64,000 nt of DNA from positions 24,414,672 through 24,478,671 of the forward strand of contig OY986972.1 of NCBI GenBank assembly GCA_963920575.1, read 5' to 3'. Both the position numbers and the translations under genes were made by a program. Origin of the DNA: Narthecium ossifragum (taxonomy: Eukaryota; Streptophyta; Magnoliopsida; Dioscoreales; Nartheciaceae). Below, piece by piece: positions 52,331 through 62,849 of the stretch. Every line of letters starts with the position of its first letter. Position 1 is the stretch's first letter. A model generated the notes under the pieces. It saw only the letters and a program-made list of their open reading frames with translations, searched no databases and had not been told where the DNA came from.

Positions 52331-54757
52331 ATGGCGTTTAAGAGTTCTAGCAATTGCTTGTATCTTCATGTCTTGATTCTCTGCTCCAGCTGCTGGTTCT
52401 CTCTCAAAGCCCAGAGCTCTGCAACAGCTGATACCATCTCCTGGGGGCAATCTCTGTCTGGTGACCAAACCTTAGTCTCCAATGGAAGCAACTTTAAGCT
52501 GGGTTTCTTCAGACCAGGTAACTCTACAAACTACTACATAGGCATCTGGTACAATAATAGGCCAGAGAGGACTGTAGTGTGGGTGTTAAACAGGTTGAAA
52601 CCGGTAACAAACCCTTCATCCTCTGAGCTAAGAATCTCTGAAGATGGCAACTTGGTCCTCCTAAACCAATCCAAAATCCCAATATGGTCATCAGATTTGG
52701 CCATCACAGCCTCCAACTCCACGACTGCAGCGCTGCTTGACACCGGAAACTTTGTCCTTATGAATGGCTCAAACTCATCCATGCTCTATTGGCAGAGCTT
52801 TGAGCACCCAACAGATTCATGGCTACCTAAGCAACATCTGGGCTGGAACAATCGCACGAAAGAATACATGACCCTTGTCTCATGGAAGAGCCTGGATGAC
52901 CCTGCTCCAGGGCTTTACTCTTTCGGCATGGATCCAAGAGGCAGTGATCAATTGGTTCAGATTTGGAATGGTTCTATAACCTACTGGACTAGCGGGGAAT
53001 GGAATGGCCAATACTTCAGTTCAGTCCCTGAACTGACAGGAAACAACGTTTACAAATTTACCTACGATGCTACTGAGAAATCTGTTACATACACCGCTAT
53101 CTTCACCACAGCAGATCTGATTACAAGGGTTGTAGCATATGCCTCAGGGCAATTATTGGTATATGCATGGTTGAACACCAGCACAGACTGGATAGTAGTC
53201 TGGACACAGCCGAAACAGCAGTGCCAGATTTACTCGCTCTGCGGACCTTTCAGCATCTGCAACAACAGCGGCCCTTTCTGTAGCTGTTTGCAAGGCTTCG
53301 AACCGGCAGTATTGACTGATTGGAACTCAGGGCTTCGGAACGGTGGATGTGTGAGAGAAACCCAGTTGCAATGCCAGAATAAGTCAGCCGACCTGGAGAA
53401 AGACAAGTTTCTGGCAATGCCCAATGTGCAACTGCCAGTGAATTCAGGGTCTTTGGCTGGTGGAAGTGCTGAAGAATGTGAAACAGCTTGCCTGAACAAT
53501 TGTTCTTGCACTGGTTATGCTAATAGTACTGGCAGCTGTCTGATTTGGAACGGAGGGCTTCTTAATCTGCAACAACCATCTGGTGGTAACTCTACAGGAA
53601 CAGTCTTTATCCGTCTTGCTGCTTCGGAGTTTAAGGATTCAGAACAACCTCAAGGTAGCAGTGGAAACCATGTTGCACTCATTGTTGGTGTGGTTGGAGG
53701 ATTTCTAGCTGCTTTCGGCCTTGTACTGCTATTTTCTTGGTGTTACCGAAGAAGAAGGCTAATGAGAATGTCCAATCAAGCCAACAAAGGTTCCTTGGTG
53801 GTCTTTAGTTACAGGGACTTGCAGAGTCTCACCAAGAACTTCTCCGAGAGGTTAGGAGGTGGCGGCTTTGGTTCCGTGTTCAAGGGCATGTTACCTGATT
53901 CAACCGCCATAGCAGTTAAAAAGCTTGAGAGTGCGGGACAGGGAGAGAAGCAATTCCGAGCCGAAGTGAGCAGTTTGGGGACAATTCAGCATGTTAATCT
54001 GGTTCGACTGCGAGGATTCTGCTGTGAAAACAATCAAAGGTTGTTGGCTTACGACTATATGTCGAATGGCTCCTTGGATTCTCATCTCTTCTCCCATAAT
54101 TCAAAGCTTTTGAGCTGGAAAGATAGGTATGAGATTGCCTTACGAACCGCTAGAGGATTAGCATATCTTCATGAGCAGTGCAGAGATTGCATCATACATT
54201 GTGACATCAAGCCTGAAAACATACTCCTCGACGCAGATTTCTGCCCAAAAGTAGCAGATTTTGGCATGGCAAAGCTGATGGGAAGGGAGATCAGCCGCGT
54301 TCTCACAACTATGCGAGGTACTATAGGGTATCTCGCGCCGGAATGGCTCACCGGCGTCCCAATCACACCAAAAGCTGATGTTTATAGCTATGGAATGGTA
54401 CTCTTTGAACTCATTTCAGGTACAAGGAATACAACACCAAATGAAGGCATGGAGGATGAGTTTTTCCCTGTCCGTGCTGCAAAGAAAGTTGTCGAAGACG
54501 ATGTGGTGTGCTTGTTGGATGAGAAGCTGGAGGCCGATGCTAACGTAGAAGAGCTGCGCAGGCTTTGCAGAGTTGCTTGCTGGTGCATTCAAACTGGTGA
54601 ATTTCGTAGGCCATCAATGGGGGAAGTTGTTCAGATTCTAGAGCGTGCCTTAGAGGTGAACGTTCCTCCAATTCCAAGCGCTCTGCAGCAACTCGTATTC
54701 AATGAAGACAGCACTGAGGTGCCCATTCCATCCATAGTTTGCTCGAGTCAAGCCTGA
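52331..54757 (+). CDS. G-type lectin S-receptor-like kinase, single exon, non-RD type, 808 aa
   Basis: Intact intronless receptor of SD2-like (At2g19130-like) type. Signal peptide about 1-28, bulb-type lectin (EDGNLVLLN), EGF-like cysteines (CGPFSICNNSGPFCSCLQGF), PAN (CETACLNNCSCTGYAN), membrane span about 448-470, kinase from about 500. The kinase has LGGGGFGSVFKG, AVKKLE (Lys about 529), HCDIKPENILL in place of HRD, DFGMAKL and APEW. The HCD motif makes it a non-RD kinase, a class often found in immune receptors; it may rely on partner kinases. Only 26 bases separate the ATG from the duplication breakpoint at 52305. Its twin position in the second duplicate copy is empty. Confidence 0.95.
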   Translation: MAFKSSSNCLYLHVLILCSSCWFSLKAQSSATADTISWGQSLSGDQTLVSNGSNFKLGFFRPGNSTNYYIGIWYNNRPERTVVWVLNRLKPVTNPSSSELRISEDGNLVLLNQSKIPIWSSDLAITASNSTTAALLDTGNFVLMNGSNSSMLYWQSFEHPTDSWLPKQHLGWNNRTKEYMTLVSWKSLDDPAPGLYSFGMDPRGSDQLVQIWNGSITYWTSGEWNGQYFSSVPELTGNNVYKFTYDATEKSVTYTAIFTTADLITRVVAYASGQLLVYAWLNTSTDWIVVWTQPKQQCQIYSLCGPFSICNNSGPFCSCLQGFEPAVLTDWNSGLRNGGCVRETQLQCQNKSADLEKDKFLAMPNVQLPVNSGSLAGGSAEECETACLNNCSCTGYANSTGSCLIWNGGLLNLQQPSGGNSTGTVFIRLAASEFKDSEQPQGSSGNHVALIVGVVGGFLAAFGLVLLFSWCYRRRRLMRMSNQANKGSLVVFSYRDLQSLTKNFSERLGGGGFGSVFKGMLPDSTAIAVKKLESAGQGEKQFRAEVSSLGTIQHVNLVRLRGFCCENNQRLLAYDYMSNGSLDSHLFSHNSKLLSWKDRYEIALRTARGLAYLHEQCRDCIIHCDIKPENILLDADFCPKVADFGMAKLMGREISRVLTTMRGTIGYLAPEWLTGVPITPKADVYSYGMVLFELISGTRNTTPNEGMEDEFFPVRAAKKVVEDDVVCLLDEKLEADANVEELRRLCRVACWCIQTGEFRRPSMGEVVQILERALEVNVPPIPSALQQLVFNEDSTEVPIPSIVCSSQA

Positions 54758-54794
54758 AGCACGTCATTGTGAATTGCATGCAGGTAATGGCTTT

Positions 54795-55020
54795 AACACA
54801 CCTCTATGAAATAAGTATTGAGGTCAACCTATGTTTCTCTTTGGCAGATTGGCTAGTTGGGCTCGAGACACCCTGAGTTTGTCTCGAACCCTAGAATAAG
54901 TATGGTGTCTCGAGCCCTAGAATAAGTATTGAGGACAAGCTATGTTTCTCTTTGGTAGAGTAGATTGGCTAGTTGGGCTTGAGACACCCTAAGCTTTAAC
55001 ATACCTATAGAATAAGCATT
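54795..55020 (+). repeat. local tandem duplication of about 115 bp
   Basis: The order AATAAGTATTGAGG, CTATGTTTCTCTTTGG, GGCTAGTTGGGCT, GAGACACCCT occurs twice with small differences, just downstream of the receptor stop codon. Confidence 0.85.
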
Positions 55021-55298
55021 AAGGCTTGTAGCCTCCTTCTTGAGGCCTTGAATTACAATCTTGTGTGTGAGGGATTTGTGATTTGTATGGTGATATTTAC
55101 CCACCCTAAAACAGAATAAAAGGATCATTTTATTTTATTAAAAGAGATAAATATTGCTTTGTGAAGGGATACAACATGACTTGCTATTTTAGAGTCAAGC
55201 AAACTATTATGCCTTTTATGTTGATGTTAATTTCATAGATTTTGATCAAAGGACGGAATATGAACAATCATTGATTAATTCAATAGGAAAAGCGGGAG

Positions 55299-55380
55299 CT
55301 AGAACAGCGGAAGTGTTTTGGATGGATTGGTGTAATAGTCTGTATCAGCTTCGACTCAATTAATCAAAAAAAAAAAAATT
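55299..55380 (+). mobile_element. 82-bp retroposon tail with 15-bp target-site duplication
   Basis: A short insert ending in an A13 tract is flanked by a perfect 15-bp repeat, TAGGAAAAGCGGGAG, at 55284-55298 and 55381-55395. It is a very short 5'-truncated LINE or SINE copy. Confidence 0.88.
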
Positions 55381-55667
55381 TAGGAAAAGCGGGAGAAAGC
55401 ATTAGACTCAAATTTTAGGTTCATGTTGTTTTCTAAAGCGAGAGAATGTATTGAATTGAAAGCTGCGGAATTCAAGTGGTTGTGTGAATTATGAAGAAAC
55501 CTAGATTACTGCAACCACTCCTTGCTGTTGGTGGAGTCTTCAAAGACAAATGATGAAGACTATCAAAGTAGTACAGCTATGGATAAGTTATAAGTATGCA
55601 ATCCAGTTCAGTTATACAATGCATCATACTCTGACGATTGAAATTTAACAGAGGACTAATGTAAGAG

Positions 55668-56617
55668 AAAATAAGTATCTCCAACAGCAAATTAAATAGT
55701 CGATAAAAAAAACTAATGGCTGCCACATCTGCGTCCTGAAAACAATATTTTTTTCTTTGAATTTGAGTTGCCAAAATCCAGGGCTATTAAAATAAAAGAG
55801 GCTCGAGATTTGGCTCGAGCTTGTCAAAATTCATGAACTATTCTATAGAAACTACTAAAAAAACCAAAGAACCTATCAGTCATAAATCAGCAAATATATA
55901 TCAGAATTCTCCTCTTTCGGAATATATATGACTACAAACTCTACAAGGTTCCGTCTCTCCCATCATATCTCCTTCACCAGTGAATGACATTCTTCAATTA
56001 GGGGGCATCCGGCCCTCCACCATCTTCAATTCAGCACGCTGCTGATAGCTCTTTTTTTTTACTCATTGCGGGCAACATCACGGAAGATTAAATTATAAAT
56101 TATTATAATAGAAATACGCTCAGTATATGCACATATTTTAAACCATACACACCATCAGCTATTTGACATATATTAATCTGACCTTTTTTCTTTTTTCTTT
56201 TTTTTGAGTTGAGCTTGAAGGCTGTGGAAACCCACCCTTAAAACTTATAAATCTCACTCTTAAAACTTATAAATCTCACTCACTGTCTAGTGTCTACACT
56301 ACGACACTCATCATCTGCCTGACATTGATGAGTTTATTAATTATCAGGAAATCCTTGTCGATCATACACGCTGTGCTTACATGGAATCAAATCACTAACA
56401 GACGGTGACAAGACTCGTACACGATTAGGTTATTTGTCCCCTGGTATTAAAAGAGACCTACCGACAGTCCTGATTTTGGTGGATATATAAATGAGACCCA
56501 GCATCTTTATTAAATGCCCCCAACCATTTTTTAGGCCTCATAAATATAAACAAAAAGTAAACACAAATGATATGGAGCATAAGATTAATGCCATTTTGTA
56601 TGGAAATTAAATAATTT
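55668..56617 (+). repeat. duplicated segment B (first copy)
   Basis: Collinear with 58835-59629, from AAAATAAGTATCTCCAAC to AAATAATTTA. It contains a reversed poly(T)-headed element end (about 56182-56212) that both copies share, so that insertion predates the duplication. No gene is seen. Confidence 0.88.
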
Positions 56618-56718
56618 AGTGTGCGTAGGAGTAGAGTATCTTTGCTGAGACGAGATTTGCGTGGCAGCAAAGTTGTGGAAGTTGATGGCAGTTGTTGAGC
56701 TAACTTGGATGTACTTGT

Positions 56719-56918
56719 CTTTTTTTTTTTTTTTTATGAGTTGAGCCTGAAATGACTAGCGGACTACAAAACATGATCCAGCACCGTTCGACCGTCCTCC
56801 GGGTGCCAAACAAAACACACTCAGGAGGAACGACACGACCGGACTATGCCATCAGTAATAATATTTTCCTCCCTGGGTATCGCCCAAAACAGGACCGATC
56901 CCATTGACGAGATCTGAA
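56719..56918 (-). mobile_element. LINE/SINE-like insertion in second copy only
   Basis: A T17 head followed by ATGAGTTGAGCCTG and about 180 bp that is absent from the first copy, where GTTACTCA occurs instead. Minus-strand orientation, tail to the left. No clear target-site duplication. The absence from copy one dates it after the duplication. Confidence 0.75.
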
Positions 56919-57246
56919 GCCTTGTACTAGGAAATAATTGGCATCAGAAACTGGATGTAGTATTCGCTTTCTATAGATCAGCGTGATGGTACAAGCCGCA
57001 TGCTTGTATAAAAAAATGCGTCCTCGGTTTAGTGTAGCATTTTACTTTCACACGTAGAACTTCACTTTATAATTGCTACAAATCTTGATTCTTTAGTACG
57101 AATATGCGTTCTCATCCACGATAGAAACAACACAGATTATTTTCATGATGAAATGGCTTTTGTTTTGGTGAAACTCTTCCCTCGTTTGAAGGTTTGGTTG
57201 TTTCTGGTCTCATTCATGAACATGATTTCTAATGTTTCCTGGAGAT

Positions 57247-57486
57247 TTTGGTACTGTTGTTAAAGGAAGGGATATTTCCTTCTGTGGTGGCTGTGAAGAC
57301 ACATGAAAGCATCAAACAAGGAGAAAAGTAGTTTGGAAATGAGTCGGAGAATGTCAACATATGCAACATTTTCTCCTTTGGTAACTCAATAACACAGCAG
57401 GACATGGACTATTTTGCATCCAGAATGGATTTCATGTCCCTGTTTGCACATACTGATGCTCATGGGATGATGCTTTTCGAATAAAG
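57247..57486 (+). pseudogene. second copy of the decayed kinase relic
   Basis: Copy of 50633-51066 lacking about 190 bp in the middle, which removes the YLHKNCRD part. The PDSS stretch is further shortened here. Dead. Confidence 0.75.
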
Positions 57487-58439
57487 CGAATTAAGGTAAG
57501 ATCTTTGGCATGAAATAGACATGTCAGGAAGGAGAAGTATAGGGTGATTTGGTAATAACTGAACAGTTAGGGTGGGTTCCTTCATAGGGCATTCAATCAA
57601 TCAATCTCTGCATGTTTGCACTTAAAGACTGGTTAGTCCTGTCCTGGATGGGGAACTCTTTCTGTTGGTCCAATTCTCAATTCAGATTGAGTGGTTGTCT
57701 CAGTTGCCAAGCCAAGCTCGAAATAAAGTAAGTTTATCAAACTTGGTAGACAAATAGGAAGCTGTTTCTGTTGCGCTGTTTAGTTACACTTAATACTTGC
57801 AGCAAGTAACCAACGACTTCTTTGAGATATTTTGAGCAAAGCCTTTGTTGCAAAGAAGCTCGAAAGTTCTCGACTTTGGATGATGGTTATTCCTGCCAGC
57901 AGCTGTTTCAGTAAGTCATTGCAGAATCACCATAAAATTCTTCAATTACATACAAACAGACGATGCTAATACGGTCATCGACCGCAAGATGATATCACCT
58001 CAGGAAAGAAACAGCAGGTCGATTGTTATAAAGACTAGAGGACATGATAAGGTGAATCACAGTCCAAGAGTCGTCTTCCTACTCTTAATCGCATTTAATT
58101 GCTGATAGACGTGGGCAATACGTTTCATGTGACAGGTAGCAGCAGACACAAGTTTTAGAAAGCAGAACAAAATGAATCAGGTGGAGACAGAGAGTCCTTG
58201 ATTCAAGTCATATTCTCCTCTGGTCATAATGAGCTTGACGGCAAACATGATATTGATGGTCTTTTTGGTGTTTACCAAACTTGTCAATCAAAGAAGGTGT
58301 TTTTTCACACAGAATCCATGGATAACAAGAGATTAGCATGTGAATTGGTTCAATGAGACTTGCGGAAAGTTCACCTGCATGGCTGCTATCTTCCAATCAC
58401 ATGTTGATGTCTGTTGAAAATGAATTCAATTACCTGGAG

Positions 58440-58620
58440 ATTTTCTTTTTTTTTTGACAAAATGAGCCTAGTGAAAAACAACTAAAACCCCAACAACATC
58501 CTCAATCCAAAACCAGGGGGGACACCGTGATCTCTGAGCCAAAAACACATAGTAGAACACAGCCTACCGCTTCTCGTAAGCCTATTATCAGCGACTTGAT
58601 TATCCTCCCACGAGACATGC
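58440..58620 (-). mobile_element. LINE 3' fragment inserted in second copy only
   Basis: Poly(T) head, then GACAAAATGAGCC. The reverse strand encodes an RNase H end (WEDNQVADNRLTR), then AGGCTCATTTTGTC before the A-tail, like the LINE end at 7105-7415. It is absent at the matching point of the first copy (near 52062). Confidence 0.8.
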
Positions 58621-58834
58621 AAGAGGGTTGAATTTTATATCTTGGAAATGGCATGATCCAACTTCAGACACTATAAGAAATACGTAAAGCAATTTCAGGT
58701 TTTTGGAGTCTTTCATGAACTACAATGTTATCTTTGGCATCCTAAACTTTGCTCCGTATACAATGCAACTAGCACCTTAATTTCTTCTTATGGTCAAGAA
58801 TGAGATGCTCGAAGTTTTGCTGCTACTTTAGAGA

Positions 58835-59629
58835 AAATAATTATCTCCAACTGCAAATTAAATAGTCGATAAAAAACAAAAAATAAAACTAATGGCTGCC
58901 ACATTTGCGTCCTGAAAACAATATTTTTTCCTTTGACTTTGAGTTGCAAAGATTCCGGGCTATCGAAATAAATGAGGCTCGAGATATGACTCTAATTCAT
59001 GAACTATTCTATAGAAACTACTAAAAAAAAACCCAAAGAACCTATCAGTCAGAAATCAGCAAATATATCCCAGAATTCAGCACCCAGCTGATCGCTCCTT
59101 TTTTTTTACTCATTGCCGGGCAACATCACGGAAGATTAAATTATGAATTATTATAATAGAAACACCATCAGCTATTTGACATATATTAATCTGAACCCTT
59201 TTTTTTTTTTTTTTTTTGAGTTGAGCACTTGAGCTTGAAGGCTGTGGAAAGCCCACCCTTTAAAACTTAAATCTCACTCACTGTCTAGTGTCTACACTAC
59301 ACTCATCATCTGCATGACATTCATGAATTTATTAATGATCAGGAAAGCCTTGTCGATCATACACGCTGTGCTTACATGGGATTCACACCTTTATCGCCAT
59401 CAAATCACTAACAGACGGTGACAAAACTCGTACGAGATTAGGCTATTTGTCCCCTGGTATTAAAAGAGGCCTACCGACAGTCCTGGTTTTGGTGGATATA
59501 TTAATGAGACCCAGCGTCTTTATTAAATGCCCCCATCCATTTTTTAGGCCTCATAAATATAAACAAAAGTAACACAAATGATAGGGAGCATAAGATTAAT
59601 GCCGTTTTGTATGGAAATCAAATAATTTA
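58835..59629 (+). repeat. duplicated segment B (second copy)
   Basis: Copy of 55668-56617 with scattered deletions. It ends AATAATTTA, after which the sequence becomes unique (TGTGGGATTTCG). The promoter of the receptor at 60372 must lie in 59630-60371, outside the duplication. That stretch is AT-rich with an (AT)n run at about 59829-59855. Confidence 0.88.
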
Positions 59630-59822
59630 TGTGGGATTTCGTAATATTGTGGCTTAAATTTGTGCCGGGTCAAAAGATGATTAGTTTGCAGTTAGAATAT
59701 TCTAATGGAGTCGATTGACTTTTCCGATGTGCACATGCAAAGTTACTGAAATATCCTTGGATTTTTTCTTGTCGCAACAATGGTTTTTATAGGAAATTAC
59801 ACCCCTCTTTTCCTCAAAAAAA

Positions 59823-59859
<37 letters not shown>

Positions 59860-60371
59860 CGGATATAGTGTTCATATGTATAGATATATTATCTAGTGTT
59901 ATAATGTTTTATTTTTAGAATAAGAATAGAATAGAAAACGTTTACAAATATATATATAATCAACCCGAATTCGGTGGTGTGACATTTGTAGAGATTGCTA
60001 TAATAATTTTCTAAAGAATTTTCTACCAATTTTAGGAAATTGGTTATGAATCGACCCTTTTATATAACTTTTCCTTATCTAAGTAAGCACAACTAAAATT
60101 TCAAGACAAAGAAAAAATATAATTCTTAAATATCTTGAACCAATAGGAGCAAAAGTGAATCTAATTCTAATTAAGCCCAACAATAAATATATAAATCTAA
60201 GAGGGTAGTATTACAGAAAAGCCCCTTCTGCAGCCAAGAGGACATTCCTAGTAATTTGGGAACCAAACTCGGGCTTTTTTGCAAGTCAAGTCTTGCCTTT
60301 GGACAAACCACCAGTTTCTTCTCTCGTCTTCTTCTATTTCTTATCTCGACCTCGCATGGTTCTCTGCAACC

Positions 60372-62849
60372 ATGGCTCCGAAGACTCGATGGCTCTCTCT
60401 CCTCCTCCTCTTCGTCTCTCTCCTCTCCTCTAAAACCCTATTCTCCTCCGCCACCGACTCCATCTCCGCCAACCAAACCCTCTCCGGGGACCAAAAGATC
60501 ATCTCCAATGATGGCGCCTTCGCCCTCGGCTTCTTCTTCCCCGGTAACGCCTCCCAGAGGCAGTACATAGGCATCTGGTACAACAAGATCTCCACCGTCT
60601 CGAAAACCACCGTCTGGGTCGCCAACAGAGAAACCCCTGTCTCCGACCCCTCCACCTCCGAGCTCAAGATCTCAAAGGATGGCAATCTGGTCCTCCTTGA
60701 CCAATCCAAGACTCTTGTATGGTCTACCAAGGCAACCATCCCCTCCAACACCACCACCGTCGCCGCCCTCCTGGACACCGGCAACCTCGTCCTACGAGAT
60801 GGGTCCGATCCCTCTGCTATCTTCTGGCAGAGCCTCGACAACCCCTCCGAAACCTGGCTTCCCGGCAGCAAACTGGGTCTCAACAAGGTGACCGGATCTA
60901 ACCAGCACCTTACTTCCTGGAAGAACGCTGATGACCCTGCTCCAGGCCTCTTCTCTCTTGAGATTGACCCAGGTAACACAAGCCAGTACTTTATACAGTG
61001 GAACAGGTCAAGGATCTACTGGACTAGTGGTAACTGGAATGGCCAAATCTTCAGCTTGGTGCCTGAGATGACTCAAGGCTTTAACTATGATTTCTATCTC
61101 GTCGACAATGCTACCCAGAAATACTTCTATTATACAGTTAAAGATTCCAGCGTTATCTCGAGGTTTATCATGGATATTTCTGGGCAAATCAAGCAGTTGA
61201 CATGGGTGGCTAATGCCCAGCAATGGATACTCTTCTGGTCGCAGCCGAGAACCCAGTGCGAGGTGTATGCACTTTGTGGGCCCTTTGGTAGCTGCAATGA
61301 CGACAAGCCTACGCATTGCGACTGTGTGAAGGGATTCAACCAGAAGTCGCCGAGTGATTGGGCTTTGAATGATTACAGTGGAGGCTGTGTGAGGAATACC
61401 CCCTTGCAGTGTGGTGGTACTAGTTCAGCGAATGTAGCAAAAGATAAGTTTTTTCAGATGGATAACATGAGATTGCCAGATAATTCGCAGTCCTTGACAG
61501 TTGGAAGTATCGATGATTGCGAACAAAATTGCGTGAATAATTGCTCTTGTACTGCTTATTCTTATAATAGTAGTGGTTGTTTTGTGTCGTATGGAGATTT
61601 GATTAACCTACAGGATCAGGTTGGGTCTGCTGGTCAGACTCTTTATCTTCGTTTAGCTGCTTCTGAGCTGCCGAGTCCCGGAAGCAAAAACGGGCTGGTC
61701 ATCGGGGTTGTCATTGGTGCTGTTGTGGTCGCTGTACTCTGTGTAGCCATTGTTGGGGTTTTCATTTGGAGGCGCAGAAGGAGAAGAGAGCTAATTAGTA
61801 CTTCGGAAGGGGTGGGTGGGACTTTGACGGCATTCAGATACAGTGACTTGCAGCGTGCGACGAAGAATTTCTCAGATAAACTCGGGGGAGGGGGTTTTGG
61901 TTCTGTGTTTAAAGGGGTGTTGCCTGATTCAAGTGCCATTGCAGTGAAGAAGCTTGAAGGGCTCCGGCAGGGTGAGAAGCAGTTCCGGACGGAGGTGAGC
62001 ACTATCGGTACCATTCAGCATGTCAACTTGGTTCGCCTTCGGGGCTTCTGCTCTGAACGAGACAAGAGATTGCTTGTTTATGATTACATGCCAAATGGTT
62101 CTCTTGACTCTCAGTTGTTTCAGAACAGTAATATGTTGTTGACCTGGGAAACAAGGTACCAGATTGCTCTTGGTACTGCTAGAGGGTTATATTATCTGCA
62201 CGAAAAATGCAGGGATTGTATCATACATTGCGACATCAAGCCGGGGAACATACTCTTGGACGAGTCTTTAATTCCGAAAGTGGCAGATTTCGGTCTGGCA
62301 AAGCTCATGGGCCGTGACTTCAGCCGAGTTCTAACTACAATAAGAGGGACCAGAGGCTATCTGGCACCGGAATGGATTTCCGGTTTGGCTGTCACCGCCA
62401 AAGCCGATGTTTATAGTTACGGCATGATGCTCTTCGAAATGATATCTGGCAGGAGGAACTCAGAGCAATCTGATGAAAGTAGAGTCGAATTCTTCCCTGC
62501 ATTAGTTGCAAGTACACTAATGGAAGGGGATGTTCTCAGGTTGCTAGATCAAAGATTGAACCACGACGCTAAAGAGGAAGAGGTTGGCAGAGCTTGCAGA
62601 GTTGCCTGTTGGTGCATCCAGGATGATGAAGATGCTAGGCCAACAATGGGGCAAGTTGTTCAAATTCTAGAAGGGATTCAAGAGGTGAATATGCCTCCGA
62701 TTCCACGATCAATTCAAAACTTTCTTGAAAGGCCACAGAACATAGCTTTCTTCTCCAATTTGTTCTCCAATCATAGCTCCCAGATGCTAAGTACTACTTC
62801 TGCTACTTCTCAACCTAAAACTGCATCTCTAGCAAGTTCCAGTGATTGA
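60372..62849 (+). CDS. G-type lectin S-receptor-like kinase, single exon, non-RD type, 825 aa
   Basis: Intact intronless paralogue of the gene at 52331. The start is the ATG at 60372 (context CCATGG), which opens a clean signal peptide (TRWLSLLLLFVSLLSS). An in-frame ATG at 60279 would add 31 residues of non-leader character and is rejected. Order: bulb-type lectin (KDGNLVLLD), EGF-like cysteines, PAN (CEQNCVNNCSCTAYSY), membrane span about 440-466, kinase with GGGGFGSVFKG, AVKKLE, HCDIKPGNILLD, DFGLAKL, APEW. Again HCD, not HRD, so a non-RD kinase. The C-terminus has a Ser/Thr-rich extension of about 45 residues that the 52331 protein lacks. The first part of the gene is distinctly C-rich at third positions compared with its neighbour. 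Confidence 0.95.
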   Translation: MAPKTRWLSLLLLFVSLLSSKTLFSSATDSISANQTLSGDQKIISNDGAFALGFFFPGNASQRQYIGIWYNKISTVSKTTVWVANRETPVSDPSTSELKISKDGNLVLLDQSKTLVWSTKATIPSNTTTVAALLDTGNLVLRDGSDPSAIFWQSLDNPSETWLPGSKLGLNKVTGSNQHLTSWKNADDPAPGLFSLEIDPGNTSQYFIQWNRSRIYWTSGNWNGQIFSLVPEMTQGFNYDFYLVDNATQKYFYYTVKDSSVISRFIMDISGQIKQLTWVANAQQWILFWSQPRTQCEVYALCGPFGSCNDDKPTHCDCVKGFNQKSPSDWALNDYSGGCVRNTPLQCGGTSSANVAKDKFFQMDNMRLPDNSQSLTVGSIDDCEQNCVNNCSCTAYSYNSSGCFVSYGDLINLQDQVGSAGQTLYLRLAASELPSPGSKNGLVIGVVIGAVVVAVLCVAIVGVFIWRRRRRRELISTSEGVGGTLTAFRYSDLQRATKNFSDKLGGGGFGSVFKGVLPDSSAIAVKKLEGLRQGEKQFRTEVSTIGTIQHVNLVRLRGFCSERDKRLLVYDYMPNGSLDSQLFQNSNMLLTWETRYQIALGTARGLYYLHEKCRDCIIHCDIKPGNILLDESLIPKVADFGLAKLMGRDFSRVLTTIRGTRGYLAPEWISGLAVTAKADVYSYGMMLFEMISGRRNSEQSDESRVEFFPALVASTLMEGDVLRLLDQRLNHDAKEEEVGRACRVACWCIQDDEDARPTMGQVVQILEGIQEVNMPPIPRSIQNFLERPQNIAFFSNLFSNHSSQMLSTTSATSQPKTASLASSSD

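Larger units (their letters stand above)
54758..55667. other. 3' flank of the receptor gene, present only in the first duplicate copy
   Basis: The 3' untranslated region is followed by a local tandem duplication (about 54795-54900 and 54905-55020, sharing CTATGTTTCTCTTTGG and TTGGCTAGTTGGGCT) and an 82-bp retroposon at 55299-55380. No further gene is seen. Confidence 0.6.
56618..58834 (+). repeat. duplicated segment A (second copy)
   Basis: Copy of 50187-52305. Relative to the first copy it has two later insertions (56719-56918 and 58440-58620), a deletion matching about 50743-50931, and some sequence that the first copy has lost near 51785-51850. It joins segment B directly, without the receptor gene. 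Confidence 0.9.

Noticed and set aside
60279..60371. Upstream start for the last receptor gene
   Set aside because: The extra 31 residues do not form a signal peptide, and the ATG at 60372 has better context and leader.
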